From positions 62,001 to 126,000 of the forward strand of contig NZ_BJYS01000004.1 in NCBI RefSeq assembly GCF_007991635.1: 64,000 bases of DNA, in the 5' to 3' direction. Below are positions 8,266 through 16,103 of this stretch, in pieces (the stretch's first letter is position 1; the number at the start of each line of letters is the position of its first letter). Origin of the DNA: Adhaeribacter aerolatus (GTDB lineage: Bacteria > Bacteroidota > Bacteroidia > Cytophagales > Hymenobacteraceae). The notes under the pieces are model-generated. The model saw nothing but the letters and a program-made list of their open reading frames with translations, did no database searches and was not told where the DNA came from. A program made the translations under genes and the position numbers.

Positions 8266-9231
8266 TTAAACCAGACTAATATCCAGCATGTCGGATACGT
8301 CTTCGTAGGTGGCATCTTTGTAAATATCCTCGGTCTGCAGCAGGTTATCGGCATCAAATTCGCCTACCAGTTCGGCATTTTGCAGCACAAACCGCATGGT
8401 CCGGATAGTGGCAAAAGGCGCTGCAATGCCCAACGAAAATACGACAATAAATAAATTAATGGCAACCAACTTAAAATAACCCCACCCGGTTACCGATGAA
8501 CTCAGGCGGGAATAGTGGCCATTTTGCTCCAGGTAAACATTGTTCAGGTAATAATTATGCAAATCGCGGGTGTAAGCAAATAAATACCCGCCCAACGTTA
8601 GTATCGTAAGCACCAGGCCCTTCAGGTTAATTATAAATAATTCGGTACCGGTACCTTCATAAGAAAACCGCACATTGCCCATCCGGATATTACCGATAAT
8701 TTCTTTACGCAGGTTTACCGTATACCACGAGCCGTAAATGCCAAAGGTAATGATGGTTAGCAGCAGGTTAGAAATAAACAGTCCGTATAGCCGCATTAAC
8801 TGGCCCCGGTAACCAAAATGAATACCCCGCCACGATGTACGCGACATGCGGTACCGCATGCGCCCGTGTATGGCCAGGGGTATAAGCGCCATAAAACCTA
8901 CATAGAAAACCCCTAACCCTACGTACAACCAGGTTTGGGAACCGGAAAGCGCCCCGGCCATTACCGCACCGTAAAGCAAAATAAAAATACCAATGGCTTT
9001 AATAAAGCCCAGAAACATTTCTTTACCCGTGCCATGAAAAGTAAAGCGGCTGCCGGCAAATTCGGTTTTACTGTAAAGGTACCGCAGCGAATTGGCTTTG
9101 GCCCACGGATAATAAAACCCCAGCGAAATAAAAGTAAGTACCCAGTTGGCTAACTGAATTTCGAAATAGGCTGTACCCTTACCGTGGAATACAAATGGAT
9201 AAGATTGTGTTGTGGTAGAATTTTCTTCCAT
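8266..9231 (-). CDS. DUF898 (YjgN-type) membrane protein
   Basis: 321 residues from the ATG at 9231 (MEENSTTTQSYPFVFHGKG). An earlier in-frame start at 9279 would add a poor leader. The signature F-x-F-x-G-x-G-x-x-Y-F at the N-terminus and two further copies of the G-x-x-L-F/F-x-G-T-G unit (FTFHGTGKEMFLGF, FSYEGTGTELFIIN) mark DUF898. About six to seven membrane helices are present. The role of the family is unknown. The M48 peptidase gene follows after 9 bp, so they form an operon. Confidence 0.88.
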   Translation of the reverse strand: MEENSTTTQSYPFVFHGKGTAYFEIQLANWVLTFISLGFYYPWAKANSLRYLYSKTEFAGSRFTFHGTGKEMFLGFIKAIGIFILLYGAVMAGALSGSQTWLYVGLGVFYVGFMALIPLAIHGRMRYRMSRTSWRGIHFGYRGQLMRLYGLFISNLLLTIITFGIYGSWYTVNLRKEIIGNIRMGNVRFSYEGTGTELFIINLKGLVLTILTLGGYLFAYTRDLHNYYLNNVYLEQNGHYSRLSSSVTGWGYFKLVAINLFIVVFSLGIAAPFATIRTMRFVLQNAELVGEFDADNLLQTEDIYKDATYEDVSDMLDISLV

Positions 9232-9541
9232 ATATAAATATTTAAAGTGATATAATTCTGAGGAGCAGGATATAAACACCTAAATATAAATATTTTTTAA
9301 TATATAGAACAATTCCTTTAAACAATTTTTATGTTTTTAATTTAAGATTTGCGGGTAGCGGTTTACCTGGTTAACTGTAAAAAATATTGCTTTTTTCTCT
9401 GTGCGTGTTTCTAATAGCTTGGGTAAAAAATTATTTTCTAACATTTTTAACGAATCGGGAATTAAGTTAGATAATTTTTCATTTCACCTAAATACAACTT
9501 AAATCTATATATTGATTCCGGATTTATAACCTAAATAACCT
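9232..9541. other. Divergent intergenic region, 310 bp
   Basis: AT-rich spacer between the DUF898 gene (-) and the lone receiver gene (+). It should hold both promoters; no confident -33/-7 pair, repeat or RNA was recognised. Confidence 0.55.
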
Positions 9542-9952
9542 ATGCCAACCCTGGACCTGATTTTACTGGTAGACGACGATGAAACTACGAACTACGTAAA
9601 TAAACGCCTGCTTACCAGCCTGAATGTAGCCAAAGAAATTAAAATAATGACTAACGGCCAGGAAGCATTAACTTATTTACAAAATGCTGCCGCCGGGGGA
9701 CGTGAAATTAATCCGGATTTAATATTTTTAGATATTAAAATGCCGGTAATGGATGGCTTTACCTTTTTGGAAGCTTACGAAAGACAGGAACTGGGCAACG
9801 ACAAACCAATCATAATCATGATGCTGACTTCCTCGGCCAGCTTCTACGATTTGGAACGTCTGAAAAGCTTTAAAAAAGTAAAGAAGCATATTTCCAAAGC
9901 CCTGACCAATGCCGATGTGCGGGAAATATTACAGGAATATTTTGAGGGATAA
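9542..9952 (+). CDS. Single-domain response regulator (CheY/Rcp1-like receiver)
   Basis: 136 residues, receiver domain only. LILLVDDDETTNYVNKRLL gives the acidic pocket (Asp11-13), LIFLDIKMPVMDGF the phosphoacceptor (Asp64), MMLTSS the conserved Thr/Ser, and a Lys follows in the KKHISKAL segment. There is no output domain, so it must work by protein-protein contact or as a phosphorelay intermediate. It converges with the stressosome-linked histidine kinase, with 24 bp between stops. This makes it a candidate receiver for that kinase, though single-domain receivers are common in this group. Confidence 0.92.
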   Translation: MPTLDLILLVDDDETTNYVNKRLLTSLNVAKEIKIMTNGQEALTYLQNAAAGGREINPDLIFLDIKMPVMDGFTFLEAYERQELGNDKPIIIMMLTSSASFYDLERLKSFKKVKKHISKALTNADVREILQEYFEG

Positions 9953-9976
9953 TAGCCGGTAATCCGGACAAATTAA

Positions 9977-11326
9977 TCAGGCGGCTACCTTATTTACTAA
10001 TTCGCTAACGGGCCAGGTAAATTTAAAAGTGGCACCCCCCGATCCTTTAGATTCTACCCAAACCGCTGTTCCTTTTACTTTTATTATTTTATCTACAATA
10101 GAGAGCCCAATGCCGCTGCTGGTGTTGCGGTGCAGGCTGCTGTTTTCGAATATCCGGAATATTCTTTCCTGATCGGCGAGCGGAATGCCGGGGCCGTTAT
10201 CGGATACGGCAAACTCCAGAAACTTTTTTTCCTGCCGGTACGCTATGGAAATAATGCCGTTTTCCTGGTTGGTATATTTAAAAGCATTGCTGAGCAAATT
10301 ACCAAAAACCTGCTGCAAATATATTTCTTCGGATAAAAGCGTAGGCAAATCTGGTTGAATAAATACTTTGATAGTAGGGCTAACCGGGTAAGCCGCCAAA
10401 AGCCCCCGGATTAACTGGTTTACATTTATTTCTTTGCGGGGTAAGTTATGCCGGCCGGCGGTAGAATAAAGTAAAATATCGGTTATTAATTTATCCAGGT
10501 GGCTGGCCTGCCCGTTTAACATGCCAATAGAAGTTTTGGCTTCGGTCAGATTACCCGTCCCCAGGCATTCTTCAATAATTGAAGAGAGCGCAATAATATT
10601 ATACAGCGGCGCTTTTAAATCGTGCGAAACCACGTGGGCAAACTGGTCGAGTTCTTTGTTAATATTAAGAAGTTCCTGGTTGGCTATACTTCTTTCTTGC
10701 AAGAGGTTACGAATCTCCTGGTTAGAAACCTGCAGTTCTTCGTTCAGGCGGGTAATTTCGGCCAGTTGGGTTTCGGTCTGGATATTTTTCAGGCGCACTT
10801 CTTCCAGCAGTTCAATTAACTGCATGTTCTGGTTTTTGATTTCGGCGTAAGGCGAAAATTCCTTTTCCGAATCGAAATATTCGACCCAGCCTTTTATAAT
10901 AGCATTATTTATTGGCGGGTGATTAGCCGGGATGAGTTTGCGCAATTGCACGCGGGTACCTTTTTCGCTGTCGCTCTGGATTTCAAAAGAATCTACCAGC
11001 TTTTTGGAGTTAACCAGGCCCGAGCCGCGCTGCCCCTCCTGCGCTCCCCGGTTAAATATATGCGGCAAATCCGGAATTCCCCGGCCCCGATCCGCGATAA
11101 AACCTTCCAGAAATAAACGGCCCTTATCTTCTACCAAACCAAACTTAATTTGCCCCTGCCCTACGTGTTCCAGCACATTGCGGCAAATTTCGGAAACGGC
11201 GGTGGCAAATTTGGTTTGGTTGGCAGTCGCCATGCCGCATAAACCCGATAGCTGCATGGCCCTTTTATAAGCCAGCACCACATCCAGTTCGTTTTGTATT
11301 TGTATCCTGATAATATCTTTATCCAT
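9977..11326 (-). CDS. RsbT-like ATPase domain fused to a histidine kinase (stressosome output)
   Basis: 449 residues, no membrane helix. Residues 1-135 are an RsbT/SpoIIAB-type GHKL domain (SEICRNVLEH N box, ADRGRGIP, GQRGSGLVNSKKLVD). A coiled coil (about 165-230) links it to a classical HisKA DHp, with His235 in VVSHDLKAPL, and a second GHKL domain with NLLSNAFKYT, SDNGPGIP and SGIGLSIVDKI. It is the last gene of the stressosome operon, 19 bp after the phosphatase-fusion gene. Inference: the N-terminal domain is captured by the RsbR/RsbS complex and released by stress, coupling the stressosome to phosphotransfer. The nearby receiver at 9542-9952 is the obvious candidate acceptor. Confidence 0.9.
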   Translation of the reverse strand: MDKDIIRIQIQNELDVVLAYKRAMQLSGLCGMATANQTKFATAVSEICRNVLEHVGQGQIKFGLVEDKGRLFLEGFIADRGRGIPDLPHIFNRGAQEGQRGSGLVNSKKLVDSFEIQSDSEKGTRVQLRKLIPANHPPINNAIIKGWVEYFDSEKEFSPYAEIKNQNMQLIELLEEVRLKNIQTETQLAEITRLNEELQVSNQEIRNLLQERSIANQELLNINKELDQFAHVVSHDLKAPLYNIIALSSIIEECLGTGNLTEAKTSIGMLNGQASHLDKLITDILLYSTAGRHNLPRKEINVNQLIRGLLAAYPVSPTIKVFIQPDLPTLLSEEIYLQQVFGNLLSNAFKYTNQENGIISIAYRQEKKFLEFAVSDNGPGIPLADQERIFRIFENSSLHRNTSSGIGLSIVDKIIKVKGTAVWVESKGSGGATFKFTWPVSELVNKVAA

Positions 11327-11345
11327 TATTCCTGCGCTTCTTTCA

Positions 11346-12368
11346 TCAGCATCTGGTTCTGGCTACCAGCACCAGGGTGTCGTCGGTGCCCCGGTTGAAA
11401 TCTTTGTATAATACGGCTGCAATAATACTCGTATCGTGCCGCAGCAAATCTTTGTACCGGCTAAAATCCCACTTACTTTTCAGGCCATCGGAATGTAAAA
11501 CCAATAAATTATTGCCTACCCAGGGAATAACATGGTTATTGAGGGTATTGGGTATGTTGTGCCCCAAAATACCGTTGTAAGAAATTATACTTTTAGTATT
11601 TTCATAGCCCGAAATAACCCGGCCCGCAATATTCCCTACGCCGCAATAAGTTAGTTCCTGATTTTTAACGTTGATACTGGTAACATTAGCTACGGCTCCC
11701 CGTGTTTTTTTTATAGCGCCGTGCAAGTTCCTGATTAGCTCAACGGGCGCCAGGTTGGTGTTTTGCAAAAATGCTTCTGCCGCTCCCTGGCTGGCCACTT
11801 CGGCGTGTTCGCCGTGGCCTAAACCGTCGGCTACCAGCAAATGGCAGTAATCAACTGCTTCGTAAATAGCCCAGCCGTCGCCGCAGTGTTTTTCGCCGTT
11901 CTTCGGCACCATTACTACGCCTACATCAAATTTTTTGGGAGCTCTTGGTTTTGGTTTATACCCTTTTTTATAAAGCCGCGATAAAATAACCGTGCCTACG
12001 CCTTTGGCCGAGTAAAGGTCAAATTCGTCGGACTGGCGTTTAATGGCGCCCAATCCTTCGCCGGCGGTACCGGCGGTAGAAACCCCATCTTCCTGCATCC
12101 GCAAGGGTTCGCTCATGCCGGGGCCCTGGTCTAAGCAAATAATTTCGAAACCGGAATTTAGGCGGCCAAACGGTTTAACCAGAAACTCCCCCGACACGGC
12201 GCTGTGCTTTATCAGGTTAGAGGCCATTTCGGAAACAATAATATTTATGCGGCCAACTTCTGCCTCGCTAAATTTATAACTTTCGGCCAGCCTGGTAATA
12301 TCCCGTTTAATTATATTCTGAAAAGTGCGGTCGGTTAGCGAAAACCGGGTATGGGCTTTAAAGTCCAT
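11346..12368 (-). CDS. RsbT-like ATPase domain fused to SpoIIE/RsbX-type PP2C phosphatase
   Basis: 340 residues. The N-terminal GHKL domain (about 1-135) has VSEMASNLIKHS (N box), LDQGPGMS and GEGLGAIKRQSDEF. The C-terminal PP2C-like domain (about 148-338) keeps the metal-binding acidic motifs GDGW (163-166), DGLGHG (181-186), LHSDGL (291-296) and TDDTL (328-332). In Bacillus the equivalent phosphatase RsbX resets phosphorylated RsbR/RsbS. This gene overlaps the RsbT gene by 11 bp, indicating translational coupling. A kinase-like and a phosphatase domain in one chain could make a self-resetting switch; that is inference. Confidence 0.92.
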   Translation of the reverse strand: MDFKAHTRFSLTDRTFQNIIKRDITRLAESYKFSEAEVGRINIIVSEMASNLIKHSAVSGEFLVKPFGRLNSGFEIICLDQGPGMSEPLRMQEDGVSTAGTAGEGLGAIKRQSDEFDLYSAKGVGTVILSRLYKKGYKPKPRAPKKFDVGVVMVPKNGEKHCGDGWAIYEAVDYCHLLVADGLGHGEHAEVASQGAAEAFLQNTNLAPVELIRNLHGAIKKTRGAVANVTSINVKNQELTYCGVGNIAGRVISGYENTKSIISYNGILGHNIPNTLNNHVIPWVGNNLLVLHSDGLKSKWDFSRYKDLLRHDTSIIAAVLYKDFNRGTDDTLVLVARTRC

Positions 12369-12771
12369 TTTTCCAGCGAATAATGGTTACGGTAGTGCCT
12401 TTGCCTACCTCCGATTTTATATCAAATTCGTTGGATAAACGTTTAGCGCCGGGCAAGCCTAGGCCTAAACTTCGTCCGGTGGAAAAACCGTCTTGCATGG
12501 CTTGTTTCACGTCTTTTATGCCGGGGCCTTTGTCGGTAAAGGTCAGGCGCACACCTTTCACGTTGTTCCGGATTACAATTTCCAGAATTGCATTGCCACC
12601 GTTGGCGTAACGCAGCATATTCCGGACCAGTTCGCTGGCAGCCGTTATGAGCTTGGTCTGGCCTACCATGCTCATGCCTATTTTTACGGCGTACTCTTTG
12701 GCTTTATTTCTAAAGTAAATAACATCCGGTTCCCGCTGTATGGCTAAGGTTTCCTTAGATAAAGTCATCAT
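12358..12771 (-). CDS. rsbT: RsbT-like serine/threonine switch kinase (GHKL)
   Basis: 137 residues from the ATG at 12771 (the frame is open to a TTG at 12804, which would lie deep in the upstream gene). The single GHKL domain has AASELVRNMLRYA (N box), TDKGPGIKDV (G1) and SLGLGLPGAKRLSNEFDI (G2 plus the RsbT-typical tail). In stressosomes RsbT phosphorylates RsbR and RsbS, then leaves to activate an output partner. It overlaps rsbS by 17 bp upstream and the phosphatase fusion by 11 bp downstream, so the order R-S-T-X is kept as in Bacillus. No SigB-type sigma factor is nearby. Confidence 0.93.
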   Translation of the reverse strand: MMTLSKETLAIQREPDVIYFRNKAKEYAVKIGMSMVGQTKLITAASELVRNMLRYANGGNAILEIVIRNNVKGVRLTFTDKGPGIKDVKQAMQDGFSTGRSLGLGLPGAKRLSNEFDIKSEVGKGTTVTIIRWKNGL

Positions 12772-13153
12772 ACAGATCTTCCTCTTCTTTGGGCTGGTAA
12801 CCAATTTTGTTCCGAAGAAGCTCCATACCTTTTTCTACATCTAACGCGGTGTACACACCGGTCAGGGTTAAGCCCAATTCTACCAGGGTTATGGCTACTG
12901 CCGGCTGCATGCCTACTACTACGGTTTCGGCATCCATTATTTTCGACATAGAAGCAATATTGCCCAGAATGCGGCCCATAAAAGAATCTACAATACTTAC
13001 CGCCGAAATATCGATCAACACGCCACGGGCCTCGGTCTTGCTTACCATGTTAATCAAATCGTTCTCCAGAGCCAGGGCCAGGCGGTCGTATAAATCTACC
13101 TGAATGGTTACGAGTAAAAACTCGCCCATCTTAAGGATTGGAATTTTATCCAT
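12755..13153 (-). CDS. rsbS: RsbS-like stressosome STAS protein (antagonist)
   Basis: 132 residues, a single STAS domain with a C-terminal acidic tail. IPILKMGEFLLVTIQVDLYD is the RsbS-type start, and DISAVSIVDSFMGRIL contains Ser57 at the place of the phosphorylated Ser59 of Bacillus RsbS. VVVGMQPAVAITLVELGL is the conserved second half. RsbS builds the stressosome core with RsbR paralogues and holds RsbT. It lies 30 bp after rsbR and overlaps rsbT. Confidence 0.94.
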   Translation of the reverse strand: MDKIPILKMGEFLLVTIQVDLYDRLALALENDLINMVSKTEARGVLIDISAVSIVDSFMGRILGNIASMSKIMDAETVVVGMQPAVAITLVELGLTLTGVYTALDVEKGMELLRNKIGYQPKEEEDLYDDFI

Positions 13154-13183
13154 TTACTATAACTTACTAAATAACCCTGCTTC

Positions 13184-14044
13184 CTAAAAAATTGTTTTAC
13201 GCTCGGTTCTTCTTACCTCAATGCCCAGCATGCTATAGGCCAATTTAAGCGCACTGGCCAGCGAAGCTTTGGTGTTGATGTTAGATAAATCAATACCCAG
13301 GTGCACAATGGTTTGGGCAATTTCGGCGCGAATACCACTAATGATACACTCGGCTCCCATTAAACGGGTGGCACTTACGGTTTTAATTAAATGCTGCGCT
13401 ACCAGCGAATCGACGGTGGGTACACCCGAAATATCTAAAATGGCAATGCGGCTGCCGGTTTCCACAATTTGCTGTAACAGGTTTTCCATTACAATCTGGG
13501 TGCGGGCACTATCGAGGGTACCAATAATAGGCAGGGCCAGGATACCTTCCCAAACCCGGATTACCGGGGTAGAGATTTCGTTCATCTCATCGGTTTGCCG
13601 CAGAATAACTTCTTCCCGCCCCTGAATAAAGGTTTCCATGGTTACAATGCTCATGTGGTCAAGCAGGTTGTTCAGTTCCACCGAAGCCTGGTACAAGGTG
13701 GCCGGGTCGTCTTTATATTGAGCATCCAATAAACTGTAAAAAGCTTTTTTTAAGCTCATCACAAACATGCTGGTTTCGCGGGGCGAAAATCCCTGGCGGG
13801 CGCGGGTAATAGAAAGTTCGCTCAGAATATCTGTAACGCCCTGAAAACTTTCAGATTCCAGGTTTAATTCGCCGGAGCCAACAGCCTTCAGCAAAGTATC
13901 CAGCAAATCATCCGACTGCTTGCTTAATTCTTCATTCGAAATTAAATCATCCCGCAGGGTACTATCACTCATCTGGTTTTGCACCCAGGCTTCTAAAATT
14001 CGCTTTTTGTTCTTTTTAAGAAAGGCAGCCGTTTCAGATTTCAT
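13184..14044 (-). CDS. RsbR-like stressosome co-antagonist (RsbRD N-terminal domain + STAS)
   Basis: 286 residues from the ATG at 14044 (an upstream TTG at 14056 is in frame but less likely). Residues 1-150 are an all-helical RsbRD_N-type sensor domain (KKRILEAWVQNQ, RARQGFSPRETSMFVMSLKK), not the non-heme globin of Bacillus RsbRA. The linker IIGTLDSARTQIVMENLL and the STAS domain follow. Thr176/Ser179 and Ser213 (GVPTVDSLVAQHL) occupy the positions of Thr171 and Thr205 of RsbRA. As first gene of the five-gene operon it should set the input. Only one RsbR paralogue is visible here; others may lie elsewhere. Confidence 0.93.
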   Translation of the reverse strand: MKSETAAFLKKNKKRILEAWVQNQMSDSTLRDDLISNEELSKQSDDLLDTLLKAVGSGELNLESESFQGVTDILSELSITRARQGFSPRETSMFVMSLKKAFYSLLDAQYKDDPATLYQASVELNNLLDHMSIVTMETFIQGREEVILRQTDEMNEISTPVIRVWEGILALPIIGTLDSARTQIVMENLLQQIVETGSRIAILDISGVPTVDSLVAQHLIKTVSATRLMGAECIISGIRAEIAQTIVHLGIDLSNINTKASLASALKLAYSMLGIEVRRTERKTIF

Positions 14045-14408
14045 ATTTATAATCAAAATTTATCGGGGTTAGAGCGTACTTGCGCAAAATTGCCGGGGCA
14101 AAAGAAAATCAAAAATAGAGATAATAATTTTAAATATTCAGCAGATTAACAAACGCCGGCCGGTTATTTTATTTTTAACCAAACCTTATCTTTCCTATTA
14201 AAAAACCAGGGCCGGTTTAATATTATGCTTCCCGGCTAATTTGATTAAAGGCCATGTCGGTAGCGCAAACGATAGGGGGAGATCAGGCCTAAACCAGTTT
14301 ATGAAAGACCACGTACTTACGAAACTAGTTAGTTTTTAAATTTCTCTTTAAATTTTTTGCTACCTTTAATTAATAAAGCAAGTAAAAAATAGCTTTAATT
14401 CCGTTCCT
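14045..14408. other. Divergent intergenic region, 364 bp
   Basis: Promoter region for the stressosome operon (left) and the PAS kinase (right). A plus-strand tacctttaat at about 14361 resembles a -7 box with the last base changed. No gene or strong structure was seen. Confidence 0.5.
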
Positions 14409-15497
14409 ATGAACCTTAGTGAAAATCAGGAAAGCCTGCATATTCTGGAGCAAATTGCCGAACAGACTGATCAGGTTTTTTTTATTATTGATATTCCAAC
14501 CCAAAGCATTCGTTACCTGAACCCAAGTTTTGATCAGATCTGGGGCCGTAGCCGCCAGGAAATTATAACTAATCCGGCCAGTTTGCTCGAATCCATTCAT
14601 CCGGAAGACCAGGAATATGTCCGTAACAGTTACCACCGCATTATAAACCGCGAGCAACAAGTAAGCGAATTCCGGATATTAACAGCGGACCAGCAGGAGA
14701 AATGGATTTCGGTGCGGGCGTATTCTATTTATAACGCCAATAAGAGCTGGAGTGTAGCCGGCTTCGCCGAAGATGTAACCGACAAAAAAGAAAAACAACA
14801 TACGCTTCTGAAATTCAGCGAACGAAAAAACAGCATTCTGCACAGCTTTTCGCACGAACTGGCTGGGCCTTTGGCTTTAATTCAGGGCTTATCGGCTTCG
14901 TTAGCAGGCGAAGAAACCGATACCGAAATGGTCCGCCAAACCCTGGGCTACATTCAGGAAACCACCAAAAAAAGTATTTCGCTTATTAAAGAATTACTAA
15001 ACAATGAATTTCTGGAATCAGCGGGCGTTTCCCTCCGGAAAACCAGGTTTAACCTGCTCGACAAAGCCCGGAACTCTGTAACCATGTTTCGGCAAGCCGA
15101 TTTTAATGCCTGGAAAAACATCAAACTGGTTTCTTCGCACGATCCTATTTTTTTAGTGGCCGATGAGGTAATGTTTATACAAGTAATACACAACCTGATT
15201 GCCAATGCTTTAAAATTCACTCACGAAGGCGGTACCATTACTGTTACTTTACTCGAAAGAGAAAAATCCGTGCTGCTTTCGGTTCAGGACGACGGTATTG
15301 GCATACCCGCAGATTTGCAGCCTTTGGTATTCGATAAATTTACCAAAGCCCGGCGGCCCGGCCTGCGGGGCGAAGAAACCGTGGGACTTGGCTTAAGTAT
15401 TGTAAAAAATATTGTGGATTTACACCAAGGCCGCATCTGGCTGACGAGCGAAGAAAACAAGGGCACTACCTTTTTTATAGAGTTACCGAAAGAGTAA
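14409..15497 (+). CDS. PAS-domain sensor histidine kinase
   Basis: 362 residues, soluble. The PAS fold (about 15-125) has QVFFIIDIPTQSIRYLNPSF and ends with the PAC segment GFAEDVTDKKEK. The HisKA domain has His149 in LHSFSHELAGPL. The HATPase_c has HNLIANALKFTHEGG (N box), DDGIGIP and TVGLGLSIVKNIVDLH. It is transcribed divergently from the stressosome operon. No regulator gene is adjacent downstream, so it is an orphan kinase unless it serves the receiver at 9542. Confidence 0.93.
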   Translation: MNLSENQESLHILEQIAEQTDQVFFIIDIPTQSIRYLNPSFDQIWGRSRQEIITNPASLLESIHPEDQEYVRNSYHRIINREQQVSEFRILTADQQEKWISVRAYSIYNANKSWSVAGFAEDVTDKKEKQHTLLKFSERKNSILHSFSHELAGPLALIQGLSASLAGEETDTEMVRQTLGYIQETTKKSISLIKELLNNEFLESAGVSLRKTRFNLLDKARNSVTMFRQADFNAWKNIKLVSSHDPIFLVADEVMFIQVIHNLIANALKFTHEGGTITVTLLEREKSVLLSVQDDGIGIPADLQPLVFDKFTKARRPGLRGEETVGLGLSIVKNIVDLHQGRIWLTSEENKGTTFFIELPKE

Positions 15498-15621
15498 AAC
15501 AGCTTACTTTATAAATAAAAACCAGATCAGTTTAAACCCGCGGATACAATTTTAAGCTAAAGTTTAGTTATTAACCTCATTCCTGGTTCGGTACAGCCGG
15601 GTCATAGAGGTTAGTTTAATA

Positions 15622-15900
15622 TTATTCGTACTTCCAGATGCGGTGAAAAGCTTCTTTGCATTCCTGGCGAATATCTTCTGGTAAATCAGAGCCCTGGTTA
15701 AAAGTAAAGGAAACCTGGCCGCTGGCTGTGCGCAATGCATAATGATGGTGCAGCCTATCGTGTTCTTCCGTTTCGTTTACCGGCTGCCGGCTTTTAAAAA
15801 ATTCCGCGTGGCGGTCTTCTATCCGGGACATTTCTTCTTCAAAAGCCTTGTTTCTTTCGGCGTAGTCTTCGCCGTATATGTATTCCGAAATATCGCGCAT
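15622..15900 (-). CDS. Small hypothetical protein, 92 residues
   Basis: Unrecognised. It is highly charged, with His/Glu clusters in the middle (NETEEHDRLHHHYALRT), no signal peptide and no membrane helix. It is mostly predicted helical at the N-terminus, with a strand-like VSFTFNQG and a helical end. Codon use resembles its neighbours and the ATG is clean. It converges with the PAS kinase gene and is divergent from the peptidase gene to the right. Function unknown. Confidence 0.6.
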   Translation of the reverse strand: MRDISEYIYGEDYAERNKAFEEEMSRIEDRHAEFFKSRQPVNETEEHDRLHHHYALRTASGQVSFTFNQGSDLPEDIRQECKEAFHRIWKYE

Positions 15901-16103
15901 GAGTACACAAGTTAGTTCAGGCCTTGTTTACGACTAATAGCCGAAATAATTTTCAGAAATTTTTAATTATTCTCCAGCTTAACCTCAGCCTAACTCCAAA
16001 TATTAACATATTAACCAAAGACCAGTTTCTATATTTTCCAGAAAACCTGCTACCTTTCTCAGTTACTATCCAAAAAGCTAAAACATTTAACCTAATCTAC
16101 TCT

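Noticed and set aside
15924-16103. N-terminal extension of the S9 peptidase
   Set aside because: A clean signal peptide begins at 16104, and the preceding 60 residues have no domain character.
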